Shown here one piece after another: positions 33,346 to 42,031 of a stretch of DNA of 64,000 nt. Every line of letters begins with the position of its first letter. Positions within the stretch are counted from its first letter, which is position 1. Both the position numbers and the translations under genes were made by a program. This DNA comes from Actinomycetota bacterium (GTDB taxonomy: Bacteria; Actinomycetota; Geothermincolia; Geothermincolales; RBG-13-55-18): the NCBI GenBank assembly GCA_030019255.1, contig JASEFK010000008.1, positions 79,039 to 143,038 on the forward strand, written 5' to 3'. The notes beneath the pieces are model-generated. The model saw nothing but the letters and a program-made list of their open reading frames with translations. It was not told the DNA's origin and did not search any database.

Positions 33346-33473
33346 CTTGTCTCGCCTCCGCCTTTCGAGCCTGCCGTCCGCCGGAATACCGGCCAACCGG
33401 CGTTTCGCCATCATGTATCGGTAAAGGCGGCGCGGACATTAAGCGGCCGCCGTATCGTTCGCGCGCACCGGGT

Positions 33474-35237
33474 TCATGCGTCCGGGAGCGGGTCCACGGC
33501 TTCAGGTTCGTCGGGACCCGCGTAGGGACGCAGGGTGAACTCGAAGCAAGCCCCGCCGTCGTTATAGGCCCTTATCTCCCCTCCGTACTTCTCCACCAGC
33601 CTCTTCACCGTGGCCAGGCCCACCCCCGTCCCGCCCTCCTCACCCCTCCAGAAGGGACGGAAGAGGGTCTCCGGTTCCACGGTCCCGAATCCCGGCCCGT
33701 TGTCCCGCACCAGGTAACGAACGACCCCGGCTTCCTCCCCCAGCTTGCGGACCTCCACCAGGCCCCGGCCCTCGGGGGCGAAGCGCAGGGCGTTGTCCAG
33801 GAGGTTGGCGAACAGCTGGTAGAGGTGGACGCGGCCGGCGCGCATGCTTCCTAGGTCCTCGTCCACCATCGCCCGCACCCCCTTCTCCCGCAGGATATCG
33901 CCGCGTTCCTCAAGTATGCGTCTCACCAACGAGGATATGTCCACCAAGTCCGCCCTCCGGGAGAACTCTCGCTCCCGGGCCGCCTTCAGGGTCTCCTCTA
34001 TGAGGTCCACGGCCTGCTGGGAAGAGGAGATGATCATCTCCACCAGCTCATGCAGCACGGGGTCCCCGCTTTCTTTTTCCAGTATTTTCCTTATGGTCTG
34101 CGCGGCGGAGAGGATCCTCCCCACCGGTCCCCTGAGGTCGTGGGAGACGGCATGGGCATAGGCCTCCAGCTCCTGGTTGACCCGGCGCATGACCTCCTCC
34201 GCCCTCACCTTCTCGGTGATGTCCACCCCCAAGCCGTAGAAGTAATCCAGCTCCCCGTCCTCCCGGAAGACCGGCTTTCCGTGCCACTCGACGATTACCT
34301 CCCTGCCGTCACGGGCCTTCACGCGGTTGACGTTCACCGTGGGCTTCCCCGACTTCACCAGGATCTCGAAGACTCCGACCAGCCCCGGCCGGTCCTCAGG
34401 GGGGACGAAGGTGGTCATGTAATCCTTGCCCGTCACCTCCTCCCGGCTGTAACCCAGTTCCCGGAGCATCATCTCGTTCATGTTGACGGTCCTCCCGCGG
34501 GGATCGATGGCCACGAAGAAGACGGGGAGGGAATCGATGAGCTCGGAGCTGAAGCGGCGCTCCCACAGCAGGTCCTCCCGCATCTTGCGGTGGGAGGCCA
34601 GGTTTCTGATCCAGTGTTCCAGTCGGGATTCCTCCAGGTCCGCTCCCAGGTATTCCTCCGGGGGGATGTAATAAAAGTTCTCGTAGAGGCGGTCTCCCAC
34701 CACCACCAGGGGATGGGTGGCGATGACCTCCAGGAGCACGCTGGCGGGGAAGACCCGGCGGTCGTACTGGCAGAGGGCCAGGCACTTGCTGCCCGGGAAG
34801 AAACGGTTCAACTTGGCCTCGTATTCTATCAGCCGCTCCGAGCCGGGTGCTCCCTTTAGGGCCCAGCTCATCTCCCCCGTCACCCGGAGGGCCGGGTAAC
34901 CTTCCTCGAGGGCCCGTTCCGTCTCCCTGCGCAGGAGCTCGAGCATGCGGTCGGGGTTGAAGTACCCCTCCAGCGTGTAAGCCTCCTCGGAGGTGAGCAT
35001 GGAGAGCTGCCCTCGCTCCAAGAAAGGGGATGTGTCCACCCCCTCCGCGCGCAGGTAGGCCAGGATGGTGGAAGCGCCATGGGCGTCCGCGATGTACAGC
35101 ACCTTCTGACCCCCTTCCAGTCCCCGCCGCAGGAAGGGGACGAGCAGGGCACGGTGCTCCTCCTCGCTGCGGTAGAGGCAGCACAGGTGGTCGCCCGGCT
35201 CCAGCTCCTCCAACTTACGCAATGCCGAATGATCCAC
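33474..35237 (-). CDS. MEDS-PAS sensor histidine kinase
   Basis: A 587-residue kinase. Residues about 10-170 are a MEDS (DcmR-type) sensory domain, with LEPGDHLCCLYRSEEEH and TGEMSWAL as recognisable blocks; such domains are thought to sense hydrocarbon or methanogenic substrates. A PAS domain follows (about 225-345, LIDSLPVFFVAIDPRGRTV), then the H-box AYAHAVSHDLRGPVGRIL and an ATPase domain with N-box ANLLDNALRFAP and G2 GTGVGLATVK. No membrane segment. The GTG at 35237 is chosen because it follows GGAAGGGAG and begins just before the MEDS domain. It lies between another kinase and a CheY-like gene, all on the minus strand. Confidence 0.9.
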   Translation of the reverse strand: MDHSALRKLEELEPGDHLCCLYRSEEEHRALLVPFLRRGLEGGQKVLYIADAHGASTILAYLRAEGVDTSPFLERGQLSMLTSEEAYTLEGYFNPDRMLELLRRETERALEEGYPALRVTGEMSWALKGAPGSERLIEYEAKLNRFFPGSKCLALCQYDRRVFPASVLLEVIATHPLVVVGDRLYENFYYIPPEEYLGADLEESRLEHWIRNLASHRKMREDLLWERRFSSELIDSLPVFFVAIDPRGRTVNMNEMMLRELGYSREEVTGKDYMTTFVPPEDRPGLVGVFEILVKSGKPTVNVNRVKARDGREVIVEWHGKPVFREDGELDYFYGLGVDITEKVRAEEVMRRVNQELEAYAHAVSHDLRGPVGRILSAAQTIRKILEKESGDPVLHELVEMIISSSQQAVDLIEETLKAAREREFSRRADLVDISSLVRRILEERGDILREKGVRAMVDEDLGSMRAGRVHLYQLFANLLDNALRFAPEGRGLVEVRKLGEEAGVVRYLVRDNGPGFGTVEPETLFRPFWRGEEGGTGVGLATVKRLVEKYGGEIRAYNDGGACFEFTLRPYAGPDEPEAVDPLPDA

Positions 35238-35311
35238 GGCTCCCTTCCACCACCCGAGTCTTATCGGGCTTCCGCGGACAATTGACCTTCCCACCGTTTA
35301 CACAGGACGAT

Positions 35312-37360
35312 TCATAGCCGGAATACGGACTGTCCTTTCGACTCAATCCGGTCCTCGCTCGCCCTTCCTCCCCATATCGGCAAGGTGAAGCGGAAGGCGG
35401 TCCCTCCGCCGGGCCGTGGCTCGTTCCATATGCGGCCGCCGTGTCTTTCCACTATCTCCCGGGCTATGTACAGCCCCATCCCCATGCCAGGGAGGGAGTG
35501 ATGGAGGGCGTCCTCCACCTGGTAGAAACGCTCGAAGACCCTCTCCCTGTCTTCTTCGCCTATGCCCACTCCCCGGTCCAGCACGGAGACCTGCAGCTGG
35601 TTATCCTTTTCCGACAACTCAACCTCCACTTCGGAACCGGGCGGGGAGTAGAGCGCGGCGTTCTCCAGGAGGATGCACAGAAGTTGGCGTATCCTTTCCC
35701 TGTCCGCCTGAAGCCACCATTCCCCGGCGGACGAGGACACCCGGAAGCGATGAGTGAATCCTCTTCCGCGCATCTCCTCCACCGCTTCTTTCACCAGGGA
35801 CACCGGTTCCACCTTCTCCTTCTCAAGGCGGAACCGCCCTCTCTCCAGGCGCGAGACGTCCAGGAGCATCTTCGCCACGCGCACCAACCGGTCCGCCCCC
35901 TCCTCCAGGGCCGTAAATAGCCGAGAACGGCTTTCCCGGTCCAGTTCTTCCCACCGTTCGCGCAGGGTGGCGGCATAACCCTTGAGGATGGTCAGCGGAT
36001 GGCGCAGCTCGTGGGAGGCCACGTCGATGAAGTCCTTGAGTTCCTCCTCGCGCTGCAGCCGCTCCTGTTCCAGGGAGAGGGCCCGGGCGAGAGTCCCGGC
36101 CGCCTCCACCTCCTCCCGTGACCATCCCCGGGCCTCCCCGTGGTAGGCTCCCAGGCAGCCCACCACCCTTCTCCTGACTTTAACGGGCAGGAGGAGGCAG
36201 GAACGAAAGCTTTGGCGGGAGACGAAGGGGTCGCGCTCCCCGCCGCGTACCCGGGAAAGGTCCTCCACGGCCAGCGGCTCACGTCTCTCCTTCTCCAGGA
36301 AGACCGCGCACAGCAGGTCCCCCTCCGCACCCTCCGGGAGGATGACAAATCCCTCCTCCCCGGGAAGGGTGGAGAGGACGGTCACCCGGCCCCGCACCTT
36401 GAGGTGATAGGCGGCATGGTCGCAGGCCAGGATCTCCCGCGTCCCCTCGAGGATCCTCACCATGTTCTCCATGGCCTCCGCGCCCAGCCCCAGGATTATG
36501 CGGTCGGCCCTCTCCTGGTACTCGCGCATTTTCCTGTGCTCCGTCAGGTCCAGGGCGGTGAAGACGGTACCCGCGGACGGGTTTCCGGGATCCAGAAAGG
36601 TGGAGCTCAAAAGAATGTTGAGCACGCGACCGTCCTTGCGCATCCAGCGGGTCTCAAGTGAGCCGATGCCCCTTTCCTCGATTTCCCGGTATTTCACCTC
36701 CCCCACGCGCCGGTATTCCTCCTCCGCGGGATAGAGCACCCGGACACTCCTTCCCACCAGCTCCTCCTCCCGGTAGCCGAGCATCTCGCAGAGCCTGGGG
36801 TTCACGCGGAGGATTATCCTATCGGGATAGGAGACTACGCCGATTCCCACCGGCGCGGCCCGGTAGATGCCGGCCATCTCCCTTTCCAGGGCCCGCAGGG
36901 ACTCAGCCGCCCGCTTGCGCTCGGTGATGTCCAGGGCCATCTCGAAGCGCACCCGCCTTCCGTCCGGCCAGTGGATGAGGCGATCCACGAGGAGGAAGTC
37001 GCGGTCCAGGATCGGGTTGTGGTACTCCCAGTAGTAAGGGGTCTCAGGTTCCTCGAGGAGGATGGGGTTGGTGCAGAAGTCGCAGGGGGCGTCCTTTCCC
37101 TGAAATTCCCGGTAACACAGCCCTCCCGTGGGATCCTTTCCAAAACGCTTTTTCAGGGCCTGGTTGACGTAGAGTATCTCGTAGCTGCGGGGGTCGGAGA
37201 CGTAGACTATCTCGCCGATGCTGTCGAGGATGGCCAGGAGCTGCTCGTGCTCGCGGCGCGCCTCCTCCTCCGCCCGCCTCGCCTGCGAGGCTACCGCCTC
37301 CAGCTCGACCAGCCTCCTGCGCAGCGCGGCAAGCTCCTCCTCCATCTCCCCGGAACCCAT
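35312..37360 (-). CDS. PAS-PAS-GAF sensor histidine kinase
   Basis: A 682-residue soluble kinase. A coiled coil (residues 5-40) leads into a PAS domain (about 40-150) containing the Cys-rich DAPCDFCTNP, found in PAS domains that may bind metal or redox cofactors. A second PAS (160-285), a GAF (300-430), the H-box DVASHELRHPLTILKGYA and an ATPase domain (N-box LLENAALYSP, G2 GMGMGLYIARE) complete it. Kinase core resembles those at 21528 and 44027, indicating expansion of one kinase type in this genome. First gene of a probable three-gene signalling operon with the MEDS kinase and the receiver protein. Confidence 0.92.
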   Translation of the reverse strand: MGSGEMEEELAALRRRLVELEAVASQARRAEEEARREHEQLLAILDSIGEIVYVSDPRSYEILYVNQALKKRFGKDPTGGLCYREFQGKDAPCDFCTNPILLEEPETPYYWEYHNPILDRDFLLVDRLIHWPDGRRVRFEMALDITERKRAAESLRALEREMAGIYRAAPVGIGVVSYPDRIILRVNPRLCEMLGYREEELVGRSVRVLYPAEEEYRRVGEVKYREIEERGIGSLETRWMRKDGRVLNILLSSTFLDPGNPSAGTVFTALDLTEHRKMREYQERADRIILGLGAEAMENMVRILEGTREILACDHAAYHLKVRGRVTVLSTLPGEEGFVILPEGAEGDLLCAVFLEKERREPLAVEDLSRVRGGERDPFVSRQSFRSCLLLPVKVRRRVVGCLGAYHGEARGWSREEVEAAGTLARALSLEQERLQREEELKDFIDVASHELRHPLTILKGYAATLRERWEELDRESRSRLFTALEEGADRLVRVAKMLLDVSRLERGRFRLEKEKVEPVSLVKEAVEEMRGRGFTHRFRVSSSAGEWWLQADRERIRQLLCILLENAALYSPPGSEVEVELSEKDNQLQVSVLDRGVGIGEEDRERVFERFYQVEDALHHSLPGMGMGLYIAREIVERHGGRIWNEPRPGGGTAFRFTLPIWGGRASEDRIESKGQSVFRL

Positions 37361-37849
37361 CCCCTTGAACCCCCGATAATCACCGCTTCAAGCGCCCGAC
37401 GCTGCGGGGCCGTCCAGGATCCGCGTCTACCCGCCCTCCCTCTCGCGTCCGCGAATGTGACCTCGACCGCGATCCCGGTAAATACCGGCCTATTTTTATA
37501 TTATTGCCTTCATAGTGGTTAATGATATTATCGCCCTCCGGAAAGTTTTTCCTGAACGTGCCTAAGAGTTATCGGCTCCTCGTGAGGGCTGGAAGAAAGC
37601 GGCGCACTTTTTCATTCCTTTCCTATTTCCGGAAACCCGTTCCGCCGCCCTCTGGTACTCCCGCTTTGCCGCCGCGACCGGTAACCAACAGCTCGATAGT
37701 GAAAAACATGTCCGTCTTGCCGGAAGAAACCCGGGGCCTCATACCTGTTCCCCCCGTGGGCTGCACTTCGTCACCGGGCTAAGGTAAAATTTAAGCAGCG
37801 GAGCTGGTTCGGCGAGGCGCTTCCGGCGGATAAAGACAGGGGGAGCGGC
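37361..37849. other. Divergent intergenic region between two kinase genes
   Basis: About 490 bp. An AT-rich patch around 37490-37535 (TATTTTTATATTATTGCC) probably holds the promoter for the minus-strand kinase operon. The 86-codon frame 37522-37782 has no family likeness and no ribosome binding site; I do not call it. Confidence 0.5.
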
Positions 37850-39412
37850 TTGAGGGAGGAGTCGAGCGGGAACCCGGAAACCGGGATCACCGAGGACCAA
37901 AATCGCGGGCAGCGGGCGGCTTTTGGTTCGCTACACCACCATACGGACCGGGAAACCATTGAGATCAAGCACAACCCGGCTTTCTTCCACCGCCTGGTGG
38001 AGCATATCCTGGACATGATTTCCGTCCTGGACTCCGAAGGTCGGGCCCTTTACAACAGCCCTTCCCTTACCCGTCATCTGGGATGGCTTCCGGAGGAACT
38101 CGAGGGACGGTGCGCCTTCGACCTGGTGCACCCGGATGACCTCCCCCGGGTCCTGGAGGCCTTCCGCAAGGGACTCGGCGCTCCCGGGGTGACGGAGATC
38201 GTGGAATACCGGTTCCGCCACAAGGATGGGAGCTGGCGTTTCCTCGAATCCGTGGCCGTGAACCTCCTGCACGACCCCGCCGTGCGGGGCATGGTCATCA
38301 GTTCCCACGACATCTCCGACCGTAAGCGCATGGAGGAGGAGCTGCGGGAGTCCGAGGAGATGCACCGCAGCCTGGTGCGCGCCTCCCCCGACGCGGTGAC
38401 CGTCTCCGACCTGGAAGGAAACATCACCTATGTCTCTCCCCAGACCCTGCGCCTCCACGGCTTCGACCGGGAGGAGGAGCTGCTGGGCATGAACGCCATC
38501 CGCCTCGCCGCCCACGAGGATCGCGAGAAGGCGCTGGCCGTGTACCGCATGGCCCTCAGCGAGGGCATGGTACGTAACGCCGAGCTCACGGCGTTGAAAA
38601 AGGACGGGTCGCGCTTCCCGGTCGAGTTGAGCGTGGCCGTCATCCGCGATAAAAAGGGAGAGCCGCGGGGCCTGGTGGCTTACACCCGGGACATCAGCGA
38701 GAGGAAGAAGATGGAAATGGAACTCCGCAACCGCAACGAAGAACTGGAGGCCTTCGCCCACACCATCTCCCACGACCTCCTCACCCCGGTGGCCATCGTG
38801 GAGGGCTATGCCAAGGCGGCCCTGGAGGCCGACGCCGAGGGACGCGCGGACGCGGAGCGGGAGTGCCTGGAGGCCATCGCCCGAGGGGCCCGGCGCATGA
38901 GCGAGCTCATCAGCTCCCTCCTGCAATACGCCCAGGCCGGCCACGCGGAACTGGAGGAGCTGGCCGTCGACGCCGAGGAGGTCCTCCTGGAGGTGCTCAT
39001 GGACCTGGAGGAGGAGATACAGCGCAAGGGGGCATCGGTGAAGATACAGGACCGACTTCCGGTGGTCAGGGCGGAAGCGGTGAAGTTAAGGCAGGTCTTC
39101 TTCAACCTGGTCGGTAACGCCCTCAAGCACATGGGAGAGGTGGATGAACCGCAGGTGGAGATCGGGGCGCGGGAGGAAGGAGGCCTGGCCGTATTCCGGG
39201 TGAGCGACAACGGGGTGGGCATTCCCACTGCCCTGCAGGAGCAGATATTCGAACCCTTCAAGCACTTCTCCATGAACGGTACCCCGGGACTGGGCATCGG
39301 GCTTTCCACCGTCAAGCGGGCGGTGCGGTCCTGGGGTGGTAAGATCTGGGTGGAATCTTCCCCGGGTGAGGGAGCTACCTTCCTCTTCACCGTACCCCTG
39401 GCCGGAAACTGA
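37850..39412 (+). CDS. PAS-PAS sensor histidine kinase
   Basis: A 520-residue soluble kinase. Two PAS domains (about 40-155, ILDMISVLDSEGRALYNSPS; and 165-285, ending GLVAYTRDISERKKM) precede an H-box FAHTISHDLLTPVAIVEGYA and an ATPase domain (N-box NLVGNALKHMG, G2 GLGIGLSTVKRAV). The kinase core belongs to a different subtype (phytochrome/bacteriophytochrome-like HDLxTP) than the other kinases in the window. The start is TTG after AGGGGGAG. It ends 22 bp before a UroD-family methyltransferase gene, so the two are probably co-transcribed, an unusual pairing. Confidence 0.92.
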   Translation: MREESSGNPETGITEDQNRGQRAAFGSLHHHTDRETIEIKHNPAFFHRLVEHILDMISVLDSEGRALYNSPSLTRHLGWLPEELEGRCAFDLVHPDDLPRVLEAFRKGLGAPGVTEIVEYRFRHKDGSWRFLESVAVNLLHDPAVRGMVISSHDISDRKRMEEELRESEEMHRSLVRASPDAVTVSDLEGNITYVSPQTLRLHGFDREEELLGMNAIRLAAHEDREKALAVYRMALSEGMVRNAELTALKKDGSRFPVELSVAVIRDKKGEPRGLVAYTRDISERKKMEMELRNRNEELEAFAHTISHDLLTPVAIVEGYAKAALEADAEGRADAERECLEAIARGARRMSELISSLLQYAQAGHAELEELAVDAEEVLLEVLMDLEEEIQRKGASVKIQDRLPVVRAEAVKLRQVFFNLVGNALKHMGEVDEPQVEIGAREEGGLAVFRVSDNGVGIPTALQEQIFEPFKHFSMNGTPGLGIGLSTVKRAVRSWGGKIWVESSPGEGATFLFTVPLAGN

Positions 39413-39434
39413 GGCAAGCAAAGGAGGTAACGTC

Positions 39435-40604
39435 TTGAACTCCAAGCATCAGCGGGTCCTGGACGCCCTGGAGAGGAGGGAGCCAGACCGCGTCCCGGTC
39501 ATGGACCTCATGCTCGAGTACACCACCTGCAACGCCATCCTGGGAAAAAGACCCAGCCCCCTGGGAAAGTGGCTTGCAGACCCGCGGCTCTCCGGTATCC
39601 TGGACAAGGCGTTTTCACGCCTGAATACCGGACCCGTGGTGGCCTTGGAGCTGGAACGCTTCCTCTTTCTAGGGGCGGAGGCCGCCGAGAGGATGGGCTA
39701 CGACGCGGCCTGGCTCACCTACTTCCCCGTCCTCCGCTACCGCGACTCGAAGACCATGGTGGACCTCTTCGGGCGGCTGAGCGACGTGGTGGTGGAGGAG
39801 AGCGGAAACCTCACCAACCCCGTGTACCGCGAGGGCCTCATCAAAAGTCCGGAAGACTGGAAAGCCTGGGACAAGCGGCCCCTGCTGCGCCTCCCGGAGA
39901 AGGTGAACCGCGCCTTCTCCAAGGTGGCCAAGAGGTACGCCCACTCCTACTTCATCTTCGGGTTCTGCACCTACGGCCTCTTCGAGAACACCTGGCAGCC
40001 CATGGGTTTCGAGCGATTCGTGGTGGCCGCGCGCAAGGAACGCGATTTCTTAAGGCGCATGATCGGCTTCCTGGCCGACCTCTACTGCCTCATGGTGGAG
40101 GCCATGGCCGACGCCGGCCTCCCGGGGCTGATCTACACCGACGACCTGGCTTACCGCACCGGCCCCATGCTCAACCCCCGCCTGATCGAGGAACTTTTTG
40201 GGGACCACTACCGCCGCATCGTAGAGACCGCGCACCGTGCAGGCATGAAGGTGATCATGCATTCCTGCGGGAACACCACATCCCTCCTGCCCTGGATCGC
40301 CGACTGCGGGTTCGACGGCGTGCATCCCCTGGAGCCCACCGCCGGGGTGAGCCTCGCCGAGGCCAAGGCCGCGGTGGGCGACCGCGTCTGCCTGGTGGGC
40401 AACCTGGACGTCACCCACATCCTGGTGGACGCCTCCCGGGAGGAGGTCTTCGGGGCCGTGCGCACGGCCATCCGGGAAGCGGGGCCCGGAGGGGGATTCA
40501 TCCTGGCCCCCGACCATTCCCACCCCAGGGTCTCCGTGGAGCGGTTGCGCTGGATGGTGGAAGCGGCGGAAAAATACGGGCGCTATCCCCTGCAACTCGA
40601 TTGA
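39435..40604 (+). CDS. Uroporphyrinogen decarboxylase-family protein (MtaA/corrinoid methyltransferase type)
   Basis: A 389-residue TIM-barrel protein of the UroD superfamily. It begins RVLDALERREPDRVPV, the usual start of the MtaA/MtbA-like branch, and has the zinc-ligand motif MHSCGNT with a downstream LVGNLD and GGFILAPDHSHP, where true UroD enzymes lack the His-x-Cys. Such proteins transfer methyl groups between corrinoid proteins and thiols or tetrahydrofolate. No corrinoid protein is nearby, so the substrate is unknown. The start is TTG, six bases after GGAGG. It follows a kinase gene by 22 bp. Confidence 0.88.
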   Translation: MNSKHQRVLDALERREPDRVPVMDLMLEYTTCNAILGKRPSPLGKWLADPRLSGILDKAFSRLNTGPVVALELERFLFLGAEAAERMGYDAAWLTYFPVLRYRDSKTMVDLFGRLSDVVVEESGNLTNPVYREGLIKSPEDWKAWDKRPLLRLPEKVNRAFSKVAKRYAHSYFIFGFCTYGLFENTWQPMGFERFVVAARKERDFLRRMIGFLADLYCLMVEAMADAGLPGLIYTDDLAYRTGPMLNPRLIEELFGDHYRRIVETAHRAGMKVIMHSCGNTTSLLPWIADCGFDGVHPLEPTAGVSLAEAKAAVGDRVCLVGNLDVTHILVDASREEVFGAVRTAIREAGPGGGFILAPDHSHPRVSVERLRWMVEAAEKYGRYPLQLD

Positions 40605-40776
40605 TCCCCGGCCGGTACGTCCTCGGCGGTTATCCACTCGGCACGCCGCCCAGGTAAACGCTGGACCGTGGAAGGTGACCGTTGGGGAGGGCGAGTATTA
40701 TCCTTTTGGGCGGAAGGACACGTAGGCTGAAGGATCCGCTTCCTTGACCGCCGAAAGCGGAGAAAGGCAACGGGAA

Positions 40777-41277
40777 ATGGAAACCGATCTCAGGAAGATA
40801 CGCCGGATGGCCAGGGCCCACGAGGCGGAGGTGGACGAGTTCATCGAGAAGCTGAAAGGTGAGCGGGTCTCCAAGCGCCGCCTGGACGCCGCCCTGAAGG
40901 CACTTTTCAGGGAGATCATGCCCCGTTTCGACTGTACCAAGTGCGCCGTCTGCTGCAAGGAGGCCTACGTGGTGCTGGAAACCTCGGACATCGCCCGCCT
41001 GGCCGAGGCCCTGGGCATGAAGAGGTCCGAGTTCCGGGCGTCCTACGTGGGGAGGAACGAGGATCGGGACACCTGCCTCAACCGACGCCCCTGTCCCTTC
41101 CTCAAGCGCAACCTCTGCACCCTGTACGAGTGGCGCCCGGACAGCTGCCGCGAATACCCCTTCTCCCTGGCCGTGGACAGCACTGAGAAGCTGGACAACC
41201 TGGGAGCCAATTACCTGGTCTGCCCGGTGGTCTTTCACGCCCTGGAGAGGCTACGCGCCGAGTGGCCTCCCCCATGA
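40777..41277 (+). CDS. YkgJ family cysteine cluster protein
   Basis: A 166-residue protein with the YkgJ/UPF0153 cysteine pattern: FDCTKCAVCCKEAYV, then CLNRRPCPFLKRNLCTLYEWRP and CREYPF. These eight cysteines are thought to bind zinc or iron; the biochemical role is not established. The N-terminal 50 residues are a charged helix. Start at the ATG 40777; a TTG at 40744 with AAGGA before it would add 11 residues. It lies 172 bp after the UroD-type gene on the same strand. Confidence 0.9.
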   Translation: METDLRKIRRMARAHEAEVDEFIEKLKGERVSKRRLDAALKALFREIMPRFDCTKCAVCCKEAYVVLETSDIARLAEALGMKRSEFRASYVGRNEDRDTCLNRRPCPFLKRNLCTLYEWRPDSCREYPFSLAVDSTEKLDNLGANYLVCPVVFHALERLRAEWPPP

Positions 41278-41387
41278 GCCACGGTACGGTCGCGTCGCTG
41301 CCTTATCCGGATGCTTGCCTCATTCGATTTTCAGCATATAAAATTGGATGGTGTTTCCGGGTGAGAGGCGTTATGAGGAGGTAGAAT

Positions 41388-41774
41388 TTGCCAAGACCGA
41401 TCAAGCCCAAGTTGGTAAAAGAAACCCCGCGGGTGGATCTCTACAAACCCAGGGGAATTCCTGCCCACCGACTGGAAGAAACCGTCTTACGCATCGAGGA
41501 GCTGGAGGCCCTGCGCCTGGTGGACCTGGAAGGACTCTACCAGGAGGATGCCGCCCGTTCCATGGGCATCTCTCGCCAGACCCTGCAGCGCATGGTGACC
41601 GAGGCCCGCTCCAAGCTCATCGAGGCCATCTACTCCGGGAAGGCCCTGCGCATCGAGGGAGGAACCTACATCCTACAGGAGGGGGCCGGCAGGTACCGCT
41701 GCGGCCGGTGCGGCCAGCCGGTGAGCGGCTACGGCAGGCGCCGACGGGGTTGGCGCTGCCCCACCTGCGACTAA
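41388..41774 (+). CDS. DUF134 family DNA-binding protein
   Basis: A 128-residue protein. It starts MPRPIKPK and contains the DUF134 helix-turn-helix (EALRLVDLEGLYQEDAARSM followed by GISRQTLQRMVTEAR), related to sigma factor region 4. The C-terminus has a CxxC-type zinc ribbon (RCGRCGQPVSGYG...WRCPTCD). Start is TTG, five bases after GAGGAGG. Family members are common next to iron/molybdenum or Fe-S cluster protein genes and are presumed regulators. Here it follows a YkgJ gene; a possible -10 (TATAAA) lies near 41337. Confidence 0.9.
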   Translation: MPRPIKPKLVKETPRVDLYKPRGIPAHRLEETVLRIEELEALRLVDLEGLYQEDAARSMGISRQTLQRMVTEARSKLIEAIYSGKALRIEGGTYILQEGAGRYRCGRCGQPVSGYGRRRRGWRCPTCD

Positions 41775-41775
41775 C

Positions 41776-41797
41776 GGGGCCAGGTCTTGAATTTTGA
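41776..41797 (+). repeat. Solo copy of the GGTCTTGAATTTTG repeat
   Basis: GGGGCCAGGTCTTGAATTTT matches the left arm of the inverted element at 7077-7160 except for one base. It starts two bases after the stop codon of the DUF134 gene; no matching right arm is seen nearby. Position immediately after a stop codon is shared with the copies at 7077 and 43835. Confidence 0.8.
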
Positions 41798-42031
41798 ATA
41801 ACCACGGGTTGTTTTCCTCACCGCCCTGATTTCCGGGCCGGGAGGAGGGCAAGGCCATCATCAACGGAACCGGGCCTTTTGAAACCAAACCTGAAAATTC
41901 CCTTCAAAGTCCCTTTCGGCCACCGGACGAGTGCTTCTTGGCCCGTAACCGTTATAATAATTGGCGTAATGCTATATTCAACGCAGGCTGTCCGGTCAGA
42001 GCGCGGCTTATCCATTGGGGGAGGGAGTGCC

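Noticed and set aside
37522..37782. 86-codon frame between the divergent kinases
   Set aside because: Composition is Pro/Ser/Arg-rich without family likeness, and no start signal precedes it.
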